NCBI GenBank assembly: GCA_963580455.1
Contig: OY756967.1
Coordinates: forward strand, 23,730,022 to 23,794,021
Direction of reading: 5' to 3'
Length of the DNA: 64,000 nt
DNA from: Euonymus europaeus
Lineage: Eukaryota; Streptophyta; Magnoliopsida; Celastrales; Celastraceae
Part shown: positions 11,697-24,275 of the stretch, piece after piece
How positions within the stretch are numbered: the first letter of the stretch is position 1
Layout: every line of letters begins with the position of its first letter
Notes under the pieces: generated by a model
What the model was told of the DNA's origin: nothing
Seen by the model: the letters and a program-made list of their open reading frames with translations, nothing else
The model's database searches: none
Made by a program: the position numbers and the translations under genes

Positions 11697-12150
11697 AAGA
11701 GGAATTCGAGGGCCGATCAATCTTTCCTTTCTGGATCAATATTCAATTTCTGATTTGTTTCTTCTGATTTGGCTATATCTTTGCCTCCAATAATCCGTTT
11801 CTGGAGCTCTAGGAAGTCTAAAAAGTAAGAATAACAATGCAAAGGTTTTTTCAAGAGATAAGTTTATGTTGTCTATGTACAGTATAAGTATGTTGTAACT
11901 AGTAGCATCCTTTCCATGCTTCTCAAGAAAATCATTTTTCTTTAAAGCAAAATAATATTCACATTAAGCACAATTGCAACATTCCATTAAACATGAAAGA
12001 TCACTGATAATTATTGACTGCAAGTATCTTGCTTTTTCGATAGAAAAAGAAAAACCTGAAACAGTTGTAGAACAGGTATCATGGAGACTTGTTTAACGAG
12101 CTACACAGGCCGGCTACAAGGAGCTTGATATGAAAACCTTCATATTCTAG
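11697..12150. other. Convergent 3' regions
   Basis: The 3' UTRs of the LTI65-like gene (+) and the transporter gene (-) face each other here. AT-rich, no gene seen. Confidence 0.5.
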
Positions 12151-15100
12151 CTACTTCAAGACTTTAGATTCAATTTCTTCCAAGCTCAAACCTTTAGTTT
12201 CTGGGACAGAGAACACGACAAACAAAAGTGACAGCAAAGCAATAGCCCCGAAGAGGAGGAAAACATTCTCAGCGCCTAGTAACTCCTGCAACATTGAAAG
12301 AGATTAATGCAGATGACTCTGCTAGTCTGCTACCAGAGAACCACAATCACGAAACACGAGAAGGACAGGAAACCAGCAATATAAGGGAAAGATTGATAAG
12401 AGCATATACCTTTAATGGTGGGAATGCAAAGGTCACAATGGCATTTGAACCAAAATTTGTCAGAACTGCAAGACTAATTCCTCTCCCTCGTGTTTGAAGG
12501 GGGAAAATTTCTGACACCATTAACCAACTGATTGGCCCAAAAGAGATCTGAAATATCATTTAGAGAACAAAATTGTCAATATCAAACTCCCACTTCGTCC
12601 ATGACTGAACAAAACATGCCAATAGATTAGCTTATCGGGCCTGTCTTGTTTTCTTGTTTGGTTTTGTTTTTGACCATGTCAGATCTGTGCATCATACTTT
12701 TACACAGAATTTCGACACATACAGCCTAAAGTAGATACTTGCCTGGTAGCAACCAACATAAAGAAGCAGAGCAGCAACAGCAACGAGAGGCAAACCTCCA
12801 AGAAATTTGTAATAAGCGGAAAGCAAGAATAAGGAAACAACCTGCCATGCATAGAAAGGAGAAACCGCTCAATCTTTTTCATCAACTAATAATGTCAAAA
12901 CATTTAAAAAGCAGAAAAATATTTGAAAGAAAATTCTCTAGAGTGTAATAGTATGAATATATACAATCCCGCCAACACCCCCAATTAGCAAAGGTCTCCT
13001 TCCAAGGTCATCCACTTTTAAGACAGCTATCCATGTCATCAGTAACTGCAGGAAATCAGGCGGAGACGAATCAGTTAATGCCAAACAGGATAATGAATAT
13101 CTATCCAGAATTCAGATGATACTAAATTTCTATCGTGAAAAATTAATTTCATAAATTTATGTAATGAGGTACCTTGAACAAACCAATAACAACTGAAACT
13201 CTGGTAGCATCAGCAGCCGCAGTGAATCCAGCATCCTTGTTTAAGAAAAAACCACATGCATCACCGTACAAAATAATGGTATGAAGCATAGGTTTCAAAT
13301 GTTTGTCTCAATCATCAAGTACCTGAAGGATTGAGCCAGCATAATACAGAACACTTGGTTGTCCAGTTATCTGTCAGAATCAGGTAGCAAGTCAGCAACA
13401 TAGACCTCCCAGTCTCTCTCAGTCATATGTTTATTGTTATAAAAGTGCACAATGGTTAAGATCGATATTAGAGGCAAATCCTAGGGGGACCAAGGAATAA
13501 GCACCTGCTGAAAGAGAACCAAACCTCCAGCAATTATGAACGCTTTTAAACTTGGCCCCTGAAACACCTCTAAGAAACTCCCCTCAGATTCCTGGTCCGA
13601 ATATGAAGACTTTAAAGAGACAACAGTGTCTTCTATTTGCTTCTCAGACCCTTTGTCACCGGGTGGTCGCCCCCTTAGTTTGCTCAAGGCAAATACGGCC
13701 TGCTCTTTGTATTCTTCTATGGATCCTTTCCCTTGAACTGCCCTGAGAAGTAGCCAGCGAGGGGAGGGTGGAAGACTCCACATTCCTAGTCCCATGGCCA
13801 ATGCAACTGGGAAGCTGAGCCCATACATATAACGCCACCCCCCAACTGCGTCAATTTGGAAGCTTCCCACAAAATAACCCAACTGCATGCAGATAACTCA
13901 GTCTAAGTTCATATCTTGAATGAAATGTGAACAAGAACAAAAAACTATGGATTATCTTAACAGTACCAAAATTCCCAATACTATGAAGAGTTCCTTCAGA
14001 GATATTAAAGTTCCACGAATCTGAGATGGGCAAGTTTCGGCAATGTAAAGAGGAGCCCCGTGCATGGCCTATCATACAGCATGTGATGCTAAGAGTTTAA
14101 TATATGATAAAGAATGTTGTAATATCAGTTGACACTGCAATTTTTTTTGATAAATACATATCCAGAGGCTCACCAATCCCATACCGAGGCCATACAGCAG
14201 CCGACCTAATAAGAGAACACCAAGGCCTGGAGCGTAGGCGGTTGTCAGACCACCAAGCACATAGAGTAAAGAAGCTGTGATGAGTTCCCGTCTCCTTCCT
14301 TCATGAGCCAATATAAGAAATTGGATAAGAAACATCTACGAATATGCTCCACAATTGATCAGATATATTCCATGGAGGATGTACCAAGCAAATCCGCAAA
14401 TGCAAATGCAAGGAGAGAACCAAGAAGAGCTCCATATAAGGACCCACTAACCTACATTCAGGAAACCTAGTTACAGATCTACTGACACATTGTCTGCAGT
14501 TGTTGGCAGAAAACAATTTTCACGTACCACAAGACCTAGCTGAACAGCAGAGAGGTTGAACCAAGCCGTGCCACTAAGAGCAGGTGACTGCTCAATCATC
14601 AAATTAACAATTAAAATCAGCAAACTAAAAATATCCTCAAATATGATTGTTATCTGATGAAGTAATAAGAAGAAAAACACTTCAAAGTTGGATTAACACC
14701 TGCAATGAGATGGTAGCACCAGAGGTGGCACCTATGTCATACCCAAATAACAATCCTCCCAAAGCTGGAAAGAGAAACCTGAAATTGCATGAATTACAGG
14801 ATGCCAATGCAATTATTCTCAGCAACATTAGGAGATCCACATGTTACTGACACATTGAAAGAAAATTCTCATTTAGTTAACAATGATTTCCGCATTCATT
14901 TGTTCTTCCATTAAAATGAATTGGACATGGCTTACAGGATTCTTTTGAAAATGTTCGACCATGCTTCTCCGAGTTTGAAAAACCCATCAAATCAGTCCAA
15001 GGGAGGCCCAATCAAAGGTCACATTCATATTATCATCGTAGCTTCTTATAGAAACAAATCCCACAATTTCAAAGGACATTAAACCCCACCAGAAGTGTCC

Positions 15101-15600
15101 AAACAATGAGCAGCAAAAATCAAGTTAAAATTCCCATTAAATTGAAACAGAAAACATATACCCATTGATCAAAATCTAGCAAATCACTAGTAAAAAGTTG
15201 TAAAAATAGAAAATAACGCACGGCAGAATCACAGACGACCAAGAAAAAGGCTCCTGATATGTTGCGTCAGTTACAAGCGACTCAGCTTCCTCCCCTGCAG
15301 AGTACTCCCTTTGAGCTCGAACCTATACCAAAAAAGAGCCACATAATGAATTTTATTTCTCCGATGAACAACGGGAAGAAAATCAAATGGATTTACCTTA
15401 AACTTTGATCGAGATAACAATGGCGTTGAAAGAATGGGAGCCTCGGCCTTGAAGGGGCGACTAACTCTTGAAAATTGGTCTTGATTACTGTAACTGTAAG
15501 AGAAGAGGATAGAAGATTGCGGCTTCTTCGGCCGGAGAAATGGAGGCTGTTCTGACAGTGAGAGCTTGAATCGACTTTGAGTCGAGGCAGTGCAGGCCAT
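12151..15600 (-). CDS. Plastid-targeted MFS sugar transporter (D-xylose-proton symporter-like)
   Basis: Fourteen exons, all in phase, give 559 aa: 15600-15397, 15322-15222, 14778-14700, 14587-14528, 14451-14385, 14298-14174, 14068-13967, 13882-13505, 13370-13323, 13235-13173, 13045-12965, 12841-12743, 12547-12410, 12285-12151. The first about 70 residues are Ser/Arg-rich like a transit peptide. Then come the sugar-porter hallmarks: LFGYDIGATSGA, GRRREL after TM2-3, SPRWLLL, LVLFQQITGQPSVLYYAG, DDLGRRPLL, SEIFPLQTRGRG and the C-terminal PETKGLSLEEIE. Twelve hydrophobic segments are expected. It matches Arabidopsis At5g59250 closely from memory, annotated as a chloroplast D-xylose-proton symporter-like protein; the true substrate is uncertain. 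Intron 12 (12742-12548) starts with GC instead of GT. Confidence 0.95.
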
Positions 15601-17062
15601 GTGGATTGATGGCAGCAGAAACAGACGGTTATGGATTCCCGCCCGTTATAGGTACTTATCTCTGATATCCGTGATTTTTTTTTGTGTGGTCTACATTTTT
15701 TTAGAACAGAGGCCCTAATTCAAAGCATTCGAGTTGGGCCTCAAGGCCCTCAACAAACTCAATCGTTGGACCACTAAATTGATGGGCTTCTACATACGAT
15801 AGCAGAATGGGCCTTGGAGATCCAATAGACCAACCAAATCCCATACTCCCTTTGACAATACTAGAGCGGTAGTTGTTAACGGTTAGTTTTTCGATATATT
15901 CATCAAATCATTTAATTAATTTTTATTCGATTTTTTATCAATTTAAATGCAAAATTATGTAAATTTCTCTTTGAAAAAATTGAATAAATAGTTTGGTTTC
16001 ATTTTTTTTTTTGCTACCACTGATATGTGAGACCAAATCTCATAACAATAAGATGAGTATGACCAAATCTCAACTTGTGGCCATAGAGATATTGTATTTA
16101 GTGATAATTGAACTCAGGACTTTTCGAGTTCATATGATTTGATTCGAACATATTCATCACTAAATTATCACTCAAGTAGTTGAATTTAACAAATAGTCAT
16201 TCAACGAAATGACAACACAAAAAATCGACTAAATTATGTTGAACTCGTTTATAATGAATGTTAGAGATTAGGGAAAATGTGTTTATCGTGATTCTAAGAA
16301 CTAATGAGGCCTCGCAAATATGTGTAACGGAACAACTATAGAAAATAGAGCAACAATGTATTCGAATCCCCAACAAGGGGGCATAGTAGAAGATGTTAAA
16401 CAGTGATGATACCCAAGCTCAAACGACATCGTGTCACAAAGGCGGAAATACATAGCGTCTCTTTTCTTCATGATTTGACATAATTATATTTGTTTATTCA
16501 TTTCATCATTTCTATTATTTGTTTATTCGTGTTATATATGTGTACGTGGTTTACTTGTAAGTTAAGTCAATGAGATATCTCAACTTCAGCTCGGTTCTTG
16601 TGTTCTAATTCTGTTCAAACTGTTTGGATTAGTTTGATCTTTCATATTTTGTCAGAAGATGCCTTTATGCTTACCAACAAAATCGACAGCTCAATTGCTG
16701 ATTGGGCAATGTTGGAGGACATCAATGCAAAGGAGATGAAGAACGGAAGCGTTTCTGCTGGGAACCTGTGCCAATAATCAATTAGTGGTCATAAAAAAGC
16801 AAGGCATGGTAAGTTTTACTCAACGGAGCCGTTACAGATGAAAAAGACACTCCCATTGCACCTCTCATCTCCATAACCGATCTCCTTACTTTCAGCTTCC
16901 CAATGACCAAGTCTGTTAACTGACCTATCTTTTCTTGTGATCCTTTTAAATCTCTCTGTCTCTCTATAATTATATTGGCCTGGTTCATCTTGCCTCTGCT
17001 TGCAAAATTCCCATTTAAATCCTTCAAATCTATTTCTGGGTTCCACATATAACATCCAAGAG
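15601..17062. other. Intergenic, AT-rich
   Basis: Holds the transporter gene promoter (left) and the 5' region of the small gene (right). Between 15870 and 16600 the DNA is AT-rich; a 10-bp inverted pair (AGTGATAATT near 16100, AATTATCACT near 16163) may be a small foldback. No supported gene. Confidence 0.45.
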
Positions 17063-17452
17063 ATGGAGGACAATGAGAACATCTTTCAGAGGCAAGTGGT
17101 AGAAGCCAAAAACAAGGTCAGAGTAGGGAAACCGCCCACCAGGCTTCAAAGGCAAGCACCGGCTTCTCTTCAGTTTGATCAGGTCGCCAGCACCAGTACT
17201 AACTCTTTCGTAGCCCCTACGGCCATCCCACTCCTATCGCCGCTCGTTACATCCCCACCTCCTTTGCCGGAGACGGAAGAATTTATGTTCCCTACGAATG
17301 GTGATGGTGGAAAAGCCACCCAGGATAACATGGGGGCTCTCTTAACGATGGGGGGTGGGTGGGAACATCCGGCTGTCGCTGGATACACGGAGCCTTCAGC
17401 CATTTTTGCTTTCTTCCAGTCACAATGTGCGCTCGTGGATCAAGCACGATGA
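17063..17452 (+). CDS. Small uncharacterised Pro-rich plant protein
   Basis: A single frame of 129 aa starting MEDNENIFQRQVVEAKNKV. It has a basic/aromatic N-terminal third (KPPTRLQRQAPASLQFDQ), a Ser/Thr/Pro-rich middle (IPLLSPLVTSPPPLPE) and an ordered-looking C-terminus (MGGGWEHPAVAGYTEPSAIF, then AFFQSQCALVDQAR). Codon use and composition look coding. No membrane segment, signal peptide or known domain is visible; it has no FxxxVQxLTG motif. I chose the ATG at 17063; the frame is open a little further upstream but without another ATG. Function unknown. Confidence 0.6.
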   Translation: MEDNENIFQRQVVEAKNKVRVGKPPTRLQRQAPASLQFDQVASTSTNSFVAPTAIPLLSPLVTSPPPLPETEEFMFPTNGDGGKATQDNMGALLTMGGGWEHPAVAGYTEPSAIFAFFQSQCALVDQAR

Positions 17453-18485
17453 TAAAGTTGGTTTATTGTCGATTTCATCGCATAAAGTTGTGTGCCATTT
17501 CTCTCGTGATTAACATCCAGGATGAGGCCGACTTTTCCATCTTTATTTCCTATTTGAAAATCAATGTCGTACAGTAATTGATGATGTCAATAAGATGGGA
17601 ATATTGCATGAAATATCCGCTGAGATCACAATTTTTACCAGAAGGCAGAAATCACCATCTCAAAGTCTTCCTCGTGCAACTACCGATAATATCAAACCTT
17701 CTTGTTCTAGTCCAAACCAATTTGTAAGTTCGAACTAGGGAGGTCCACACACACACAAAAATCAAGAGAAAAAGAACTTTAATTTCGAATTTTGACTGAA
17801 CATAATAACAGAGATTATTTAACCAAAAGTCCAATCCTTTCAATTGATTTTGCACAGTGGCGACAACAATGGGCTGTTTTCCTACAGAAGTTCTGAATAA
17901 CACAACTCGAGCTTGATAAGATGGATAAAAATGTCCATCACTTGTAGGCGGGATTCTTAACACTAACAGCTGGATATTTCCCAGTGATTCTCTGCATCGT
18001 GAAACCCACTTCTGAGGGGTGGGGGAGCCTGGGCTCTCATGGCCCAGTGCGGTCTTACCTGTCTGCAGTGCAGTGCGGGTTGTCAGCCCAGGCTTAAAAT
18101 CGGCCAATTGTCTCAAGAGCACACTGAGCCAGGGCCTCCCCAGTTACTTAAAAAAATGTTTCCAAACCAAACGACAGAAAGAAAAAAAAATTGCAATTCC
18201 TAAATTGGCCAAAACGTTCAAGTACATTGTATACACGGAATTACAATCCCCAATAGAGAAAATAGACTTCAGGGAACTCCTCAAATCTCCAGTAATTATA
18301 AAAAAGCTCTTCCTTTATGTACAATAGGCCAACCATCCCAGTCTTTAAAGATTAATTAAGCATCCCATAACTTCCCCCAAGCTATACTACCAAGGAAACA
18401 AACATTAAACCACCCAATGGAACTTCCAAATTCCCTTGTTTAAACGCAACTGCAATTTGATGGCAGCGAATCAACATTAGCAAAA
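17453..18485. other. Intergenic, no gene supported
   Basis: Probable 3' UTRs of the small gene and of the TFIIA gene with unassigned sequence between. Frames at 17652-18122 (-) and 18019-18327 (+) lack family features or splice support. Confidence 0.45.
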
Positions 18486-21400
18486 TCAGAAGTCAAATTC
18501 ACCAGTTGCCTGCAAAAAATACATATAATTGAAGTTTCCAATTGAATGATGATGGGGTAAAGAGAGAAATTAATCAATTGTGTAAGCCAAAAAGGCCACC
18601 TTATTAAAGAGAATGTCCTTCTTGTTTATGCGCATGATGCCATCCTTCAGTGTGCACTTCCACCTGCTCTTGGTACGAGTTACCTATCCCAATTCCCAGC
18701 AAACACATAACATTAGACAGCCTTTAGCCATTTACGGCCATTTACATTTATTTGGAGGTACACTGCCAGCAATAAATGGCCAATGATGCACGGTGTACAA
18801 AAGAGCAAGAACTACCTTGTCAAATTGAGCCAAAACTAGATGCTGCGTGTTCAGCTCCTCTCCTTGATCCACATCATCCAATTCATCATCGTCATTTTCA
18901 TTTAAAGGCTCATCCTCGTCATCATCTTCGGTATCATTTTTAGCAATAGGAGCAGGAGTACCTGCCTGCAACTCTGAAGGAGCAAAAAAGGGAAGGAGCG
19001 CGAAGGAAGAGGACAGGTCAATTATCAGAGAGAAAATTGTGACTTAATACTTTCAACGAGTAGACCAGGAAGAAAGCAATTACTTGCAAGGCTTCCCGAC
19101 CTAACAATAAATTAATAATTTGAGCAATTATTCCACCAAACTTACCATTTGAAGCCGGTGTGTTCACAATGTTGTAATCTTCATTGACCACTCCTTGATA
19201 ATTATATATCTTCAAGGTCAAAAAAACATATAAAGAAGGGAAGAGTTAGTTTAATCATAATTCTCAAGTATTTCAGACATGGAATGAAGGACAAGGAGTA
19301 CAAGAAATTCGAGAGGGCACCCTGCCTGTGGTCATCCATGCTTCAGCTACAAACCCTTTATTATCACGCAAACAGTTTTATACAAACATATTAGATCAGA
19401 ATGGTAATCAATTGAGAAATTTGTATCCATAAATTTTCCAGCAGAGAGCAGTTATCTACCTTCCAATTGGCCAAGAATTGAGAATTAGAAAAACTACGAG
19501 CATTTAGCCAATGATTACATAGTGCATATATGTGGCAAGTTCAGTGACACAGAGCTATGTCACAAGACAACACCATATGAACCTCATGGTAGCTAATACT
19601 CTGTTGTGGGAGCTACGTCTCTGCTTAATAATCTAACGTATACCCCTTTTTTCAAATGCTACGATTTTTCATGAAGATTAATCATTTAATTTTCTTTCCC
19701 AAAAAGGAGAAGAAACAATTTAAGAGAAAGCAAAACAATCATCAGGATCTGGGGGTTATAAAAATTCTGTTGACAGGGGAGAACTATACTTCGGTATGGA
19801 TATTTAAAGTTACAAGAAAGATAATGTCTCTATTTTCCAATTGCAATTGTGTCCATGTGTTTCAAAACTAAGTTGCAAAGATAATCATGGATGTTAAGTA
19901 CATGTCAGACTATCAAGAGTCTATAGAGTAGTGTAATATGGTTTCTTTGGAAAAACCATCAAGCACATTAGTGATCAAACGCCAACAAAGAAATGTCAGT
20001 GGTATCAGTTAGGATGCAAAGCCAGTATTGGTTTCATCTCAAAGAATTGAGAATGGCCATACGTACATTGGGAGTAGAAAGCACATCATCATAAGGATCA
20101 GGAATGGGCCCATCTTGTTGAGGAATCTTAGTAGACAACCTTGCCAAATGAGCCAAGATCTCCTTACTTGCAGTGGTGTCAGTATCACATCTAGAATGGG
20201 AACCGTTGCCCAGACTTACCTGAAAGTCATGAAAGATTTTTTTTATTATATATAAATTTTATTTTATTTTTTGAGGGGGTGGGGGTGCATTGATCTATTT
20301 CCTTTCGGATACTACAATAAAATCATCCCAGTACAACAGCATGGAAAAATAATATGAATATTTGGAGAGAATTATCATAGAAAAAATCACCCTTTAATTA
20401 AGAAGCTTATAATATCCACAACTCAAGAGGAAAATGTACCTCAAGCTGTAAGGACTCAGAATAAGCATCTCCAGGTCCATCTTGCTGGGGTATGTACCCA
20501 CCATTTTGATATTGTGCAGGAAAATCCTCACGCTTTCGCTTTCCAGAAGACATCATGAAAAAGTCCTGAAATTTTCTCTAAGGTTGTAAGATAGGAACTT
20601 CTTATTAAGGAAGCACACCACTATATTCTTCAACCATGGATTCTTCAAAAACCAAAAACATTAATTCATCATGAATCACAATGTTATGAAGAATAGATTA
20701 TTCGTAGCTATTTTGAAACACAAAAGAGTAGTTACCTTTGTCGGGGGTTGATGAGAAGCTCCTCTATCCACCTCATCCCGCCCTTCCACATAGGCTACAA
20801 GGAGACAACCTCCATCACTAATGAACAACAGTAGACAAACCATTTTATCATAAGCAACTAACACTCACCAACATTAACATCAAGTGGAGCCCTTTGATTC
20901 ATCCAAGGAGACGGAGTTTGCTGCGAGAACAAGGAATTTTTTGGTATTAACAGGAATCATTGATAATAAGGCATTCATTACCAAAAGCGGAATACAGTAA
21001 AGTTACTATAACATAGAAGAACACTAAATCCGCAATCCTGGGTAAAAGAGAGACCATGAGCAAATCGAGATATACAACATAATAACACAAGCAGAGGCTT
21101 CCCATATAGATCTCTCAAGTCAGGAATAGTGTAACGAGACTGGTGGTTACCATGTATGGGCTAGGCCTCCCAGATTTAAACTCATTATTGCCAACACTAT
21201 CATTTGTGGGAGTGGAATATTCACTGGGCCCCGTAGGAATGTAATACATTGAAATGTTCTCACTACCAGGTAGGGACGTCTGTATAGGAGTTTGAGCAGG
21301 GGTCTGCATGTCCAAAGAAATCCACATTGCAGCATCAAAATTTGAACACAATTCAACTTCAATACCAAAAAATCAACTTGTGACACAATGATGGATGTGA

Positions 21401-21965
21401 AGATGTACTAAATAGCACTCACTGGAGGGAAAAGTAATTCAGCGGTGGGAGTCTCATACTCCTCAGTGCCCTCATACGGCACATTGAGGTCGTGAACTGG
21501 AGTAATAGGACCTCCAGGGGTCGGCTTGGGCGCTGATGACCTATCTGATAAACCGAATATAACACCCGCATTCATCATTTTCATCTCCCATATCTGAAAA
21601 AAATTCTCTCCATAAGATAAACAAATGTCAAGATTTAATCAGCCTCAAACAACACTCTCCAGCCCCAGAGTTAAAAAAAAAAAAAAAAAAACCTAGGTCG
21701 GTTCAGATCCAATTCACACACGCCAAAGAACTCGGGTCGGAGTCTAACCCCCAACATTTTATTAGAGCTTAATAACAGAGTAAATAGTGAAACTATGAAA
21801 TAAGTTTTAGAGGAAATTTGACAATCGGATAAGAATCTTTACTCCTTGGAGCTCGTTGAGGACCCCCACCCCAGGCCCACTGTTATTGACGAACTCGTCG
21901 CGGACCTTGTTGACGACATCCTCTATCACCTGGAGATAGACAGAACTGGTCGTTGAGGTGTTCAT
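18486..21965 (-). CDS. TFIIA-L: Transcription initiation factor IIA large subunit (TFIIA alpha/beta)
   Basis: Eleven exons join in phase to 388 aa: 21965-21843, 21593-21423, 21303-21151, 20920-20869, 20794-20736, 20565-20440, 20219-20067, 19209-19146, 18973-18816, 18683-18600, 18509-18486. The N-terminal helix bundle is VYLQVIEDVVNKVRDEF (residues 10-26). The middle is a variable Pro/Gln-rich linker with the plant blocks GRPSPYM, SSGKRKRE and IPQQDGPIPDPYDD. An acidic run (DDEDEPLNENDDDELDDVDQ) precedes the C-terminal beta-barrel (about 345-388; VLAQFDK, TRTKSRWKCTLKDGIMRINK, ATGEFDF). With the small subunit, TFIIA stabilises TBP on the TATA box for RNA polymerase II. The precursor is normally cleaved into alpha and beta in the linker. 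The first ATG reads MNTSTTSSVY. Confidence 0.96.
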
Positions 21966-22984
21966 TTATCTCACAAGCTAGCTGCCCTTCGATTCTCCCA
22001 GGAAAATTACCGATTCCGATGATTTTGTTGATAAAATTCGATGGAAATTCAGGAGATAAAACCGAATGTGTAGTATCCAAGCTTCAGGATCGATCGCTGT
22101 CTATGGTTCAGAAGCCGTAAGTGATAAGAGGTGGAGAGAGAACGGCGAGTAGCTAAGAATGACGGAGAGGGAGAGGGAAGAACGAGAAGCGGACTAGAAA
22201 AGGTGAATAAAGAGTGGAATATAAATAGGTTTGCATCCGATAATTTGAGTGGGTCCACGTGTCAAGATCTGCAATGGTTAAGATTTTCCGCCGTGGAGTA
22301 GGAAATCGTGGATTTTTTTTTTTTGAAGTACATCAATTTGCCCTATACTTCGATGAGCCCTTTTATTTTCGAATGGATGGATTAAACCTTTTACTTTTGA
22401 TACTGGTCCTTCAGAGTTCAGACACTCTTTCTTTAATAATGATGATGACATCACCGTTTATTAAATGACATGTATTTTGGTTTTTTTTTTAATTTTGACA
22501 TGGAATGAACTTGAAGTTGACCAATTATATGATGACACTTGTCATCGATTTCCAACAAAAATGGCAAAGATTACTCTCCCTGCGACAACACACGACTTTG
22601 TTTTTTTCTTCCCTTCTCTGAGGAAAGAAGCCAAATTGATACATATCCTCTTTTTCATTAATAACAAATAAAAAGAACAAAATAGTTTGTTGCAAATTGG
22701 TTTAGAAGCCCAATGTGAATGGCAATGGTTGCAGATACCGTTGGCCCAACATTCACGACTTCACGGCCTCTTATATTCGATTGTTGGACCGTCCAAACTC
22801 ACATATGGGCCATCGTTACGATATATTTGGGTCATAATTGAATGAGTGTCATCTTGAGATGAGCGTGAAGTGTATGATTGTTGAAATTTTAATATTATTT
22901 TCATTTTATTTTATTTTTAAAAATAAAATAATATTTTCTATGATTTTTAGTTTAACTAATCTTACATCTATGGTTTTTAGGGAT

Positions 22985-23672
22985 ACAATCTAGTGGTAAA
23001 GCACATAGGCCATGTTAATAAAAATACTCAATTTTTGTGCATACAAATAAAGGTATAGAATATTAATCTAAATGATATTATTATTTTATAATAAAAAACA
23101 ATAATATTTTCAATATCAAAACTCATTCACCGAGATCAATCATTCTCGTCATTTTGGTGAGTTTAAACTAATTTCCAAAAGAAAAAAAAGGAGGATAAAA
23201 TAAATTTTTATATTTCATTCTCTCAAAATCAATCAAACAAAATATGCAACCTAGTGGTAAAGCACACAGTTCATGTTAATAAAAATACTCAATTTTGTGC
23301 ATAAAATAAAGTTAAAATAGATTAACAATAATGTTAAATATATCAGGCTTATGTATCTTATGTTATTCCATACACATGTGGCATACTTATGTTAATGTGT
23401 TTGCACAATAAACACAATAAAATAACTTATTTAATTGTTATAAACACAATCAAATAAACAAGGAGATATAATGAAATGTATAAGACTGTAGTAATACATA
23501 TAATTTTTCTCAGATTAATCTAAATTATATGAATATTTTTATAATAAAAGGTAAAAAAAAAATCTAACATACAAACTCATTATTTATTCTCATTATTTGG
23601 GTGAGCTTAGCTCATATTCAAGAGAAGAAATGAGAGTGAGAAGACACCTTCTCAAAATCAATCAAACAAAAA
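22985..23672. repeat. Imperfect direct repeat, two copies about 260 bp apart
   Basis: The phrase TAGTGGTAAAGCACA followed by CATGTTAATAAAAATACTCA occurs near 22992 and again near 23252. A second shared block, TCTCAAAATCAATCAAACAA, ends each copy (near 23220 and 23652). The second copy contains extra sequence. It looks like an old duplicated non-coding or transposon-derived unit. Confidence 0.6.
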
Positions 23673-23803
23673 AATAAGGTGATGACTAGGTACACCACAC
23701 TTTTTTCTAATGTCACCCCATTTTCACAAAAACCTCGGTAAAAATAACCAAAAAATCATCTAACACCTCATTCTTTTAAATTTCAAGAAATATCCGATTA
23801 CAC

Positions 23804-24275
23804 CCCAAATATGCGAAAATCAAAACTTTCGATGAAGATTTCGGCCAATCCCTCCACCATCGGATGTCGTGGTTGCCTGGGCTTTGTTGGCATCATCGAG
23901 GCCTTCGATTTGGTAGGTGACTCGCCTCAATCGGAGGCCGGAGTTGGCCGGATCGAAGCTCCAAATATGCGAAAAATTGAAACTTTCGATGAAGAATCCG
24001 GCCGATCCATCCACCATTGGAGGTTGTGGTTGTCTGGGCTTTGTCAGCATCGTCGAGGGCTTCGTTTTGGTAGGTGGCTCACCTCAAAAAAAGGTTGGAG
24101 TTAATCGGATCAGAGCTCCAAATATGCAAAAACCGAAACTTTTGGTGAAGACCCCGACCAATTCATCCATTGTCGAAGGTCGTGGTTGTCTGGGCTTTGC
24201 CAGTATCATCGAGGGCTTCGATTTGGTAAGTGGCTGGCCTCAAACGAAGGCCAAAAGGCAAAGATCCGGTGGCGA
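23804..24275. repeat. 157-bp tandem repeat, about three copies
   Basis: The phrase CCAAATATGC recurs at 23804, 23961 and 24118, exactly 157 bp apart, with the following sequence conserved (GTTGCCTGGGCTTTG-like core in each unit). The third copy decays at its end. Because 157 is not a multiple of three, the repeated peptide moves between frames, so this is a DNA repeat and not a protein repeat. Confidence 0.8.

Noticed and set aside
16361..16380. TTCGAATCC phrase as a tRNA T-loop
   Set aside because: No cloverleaf arms or acceptor stem around it.
17652..18122. 156-aa frame on the minus strand
   Set aside because: No domain, no splice partner, and start context is poor.
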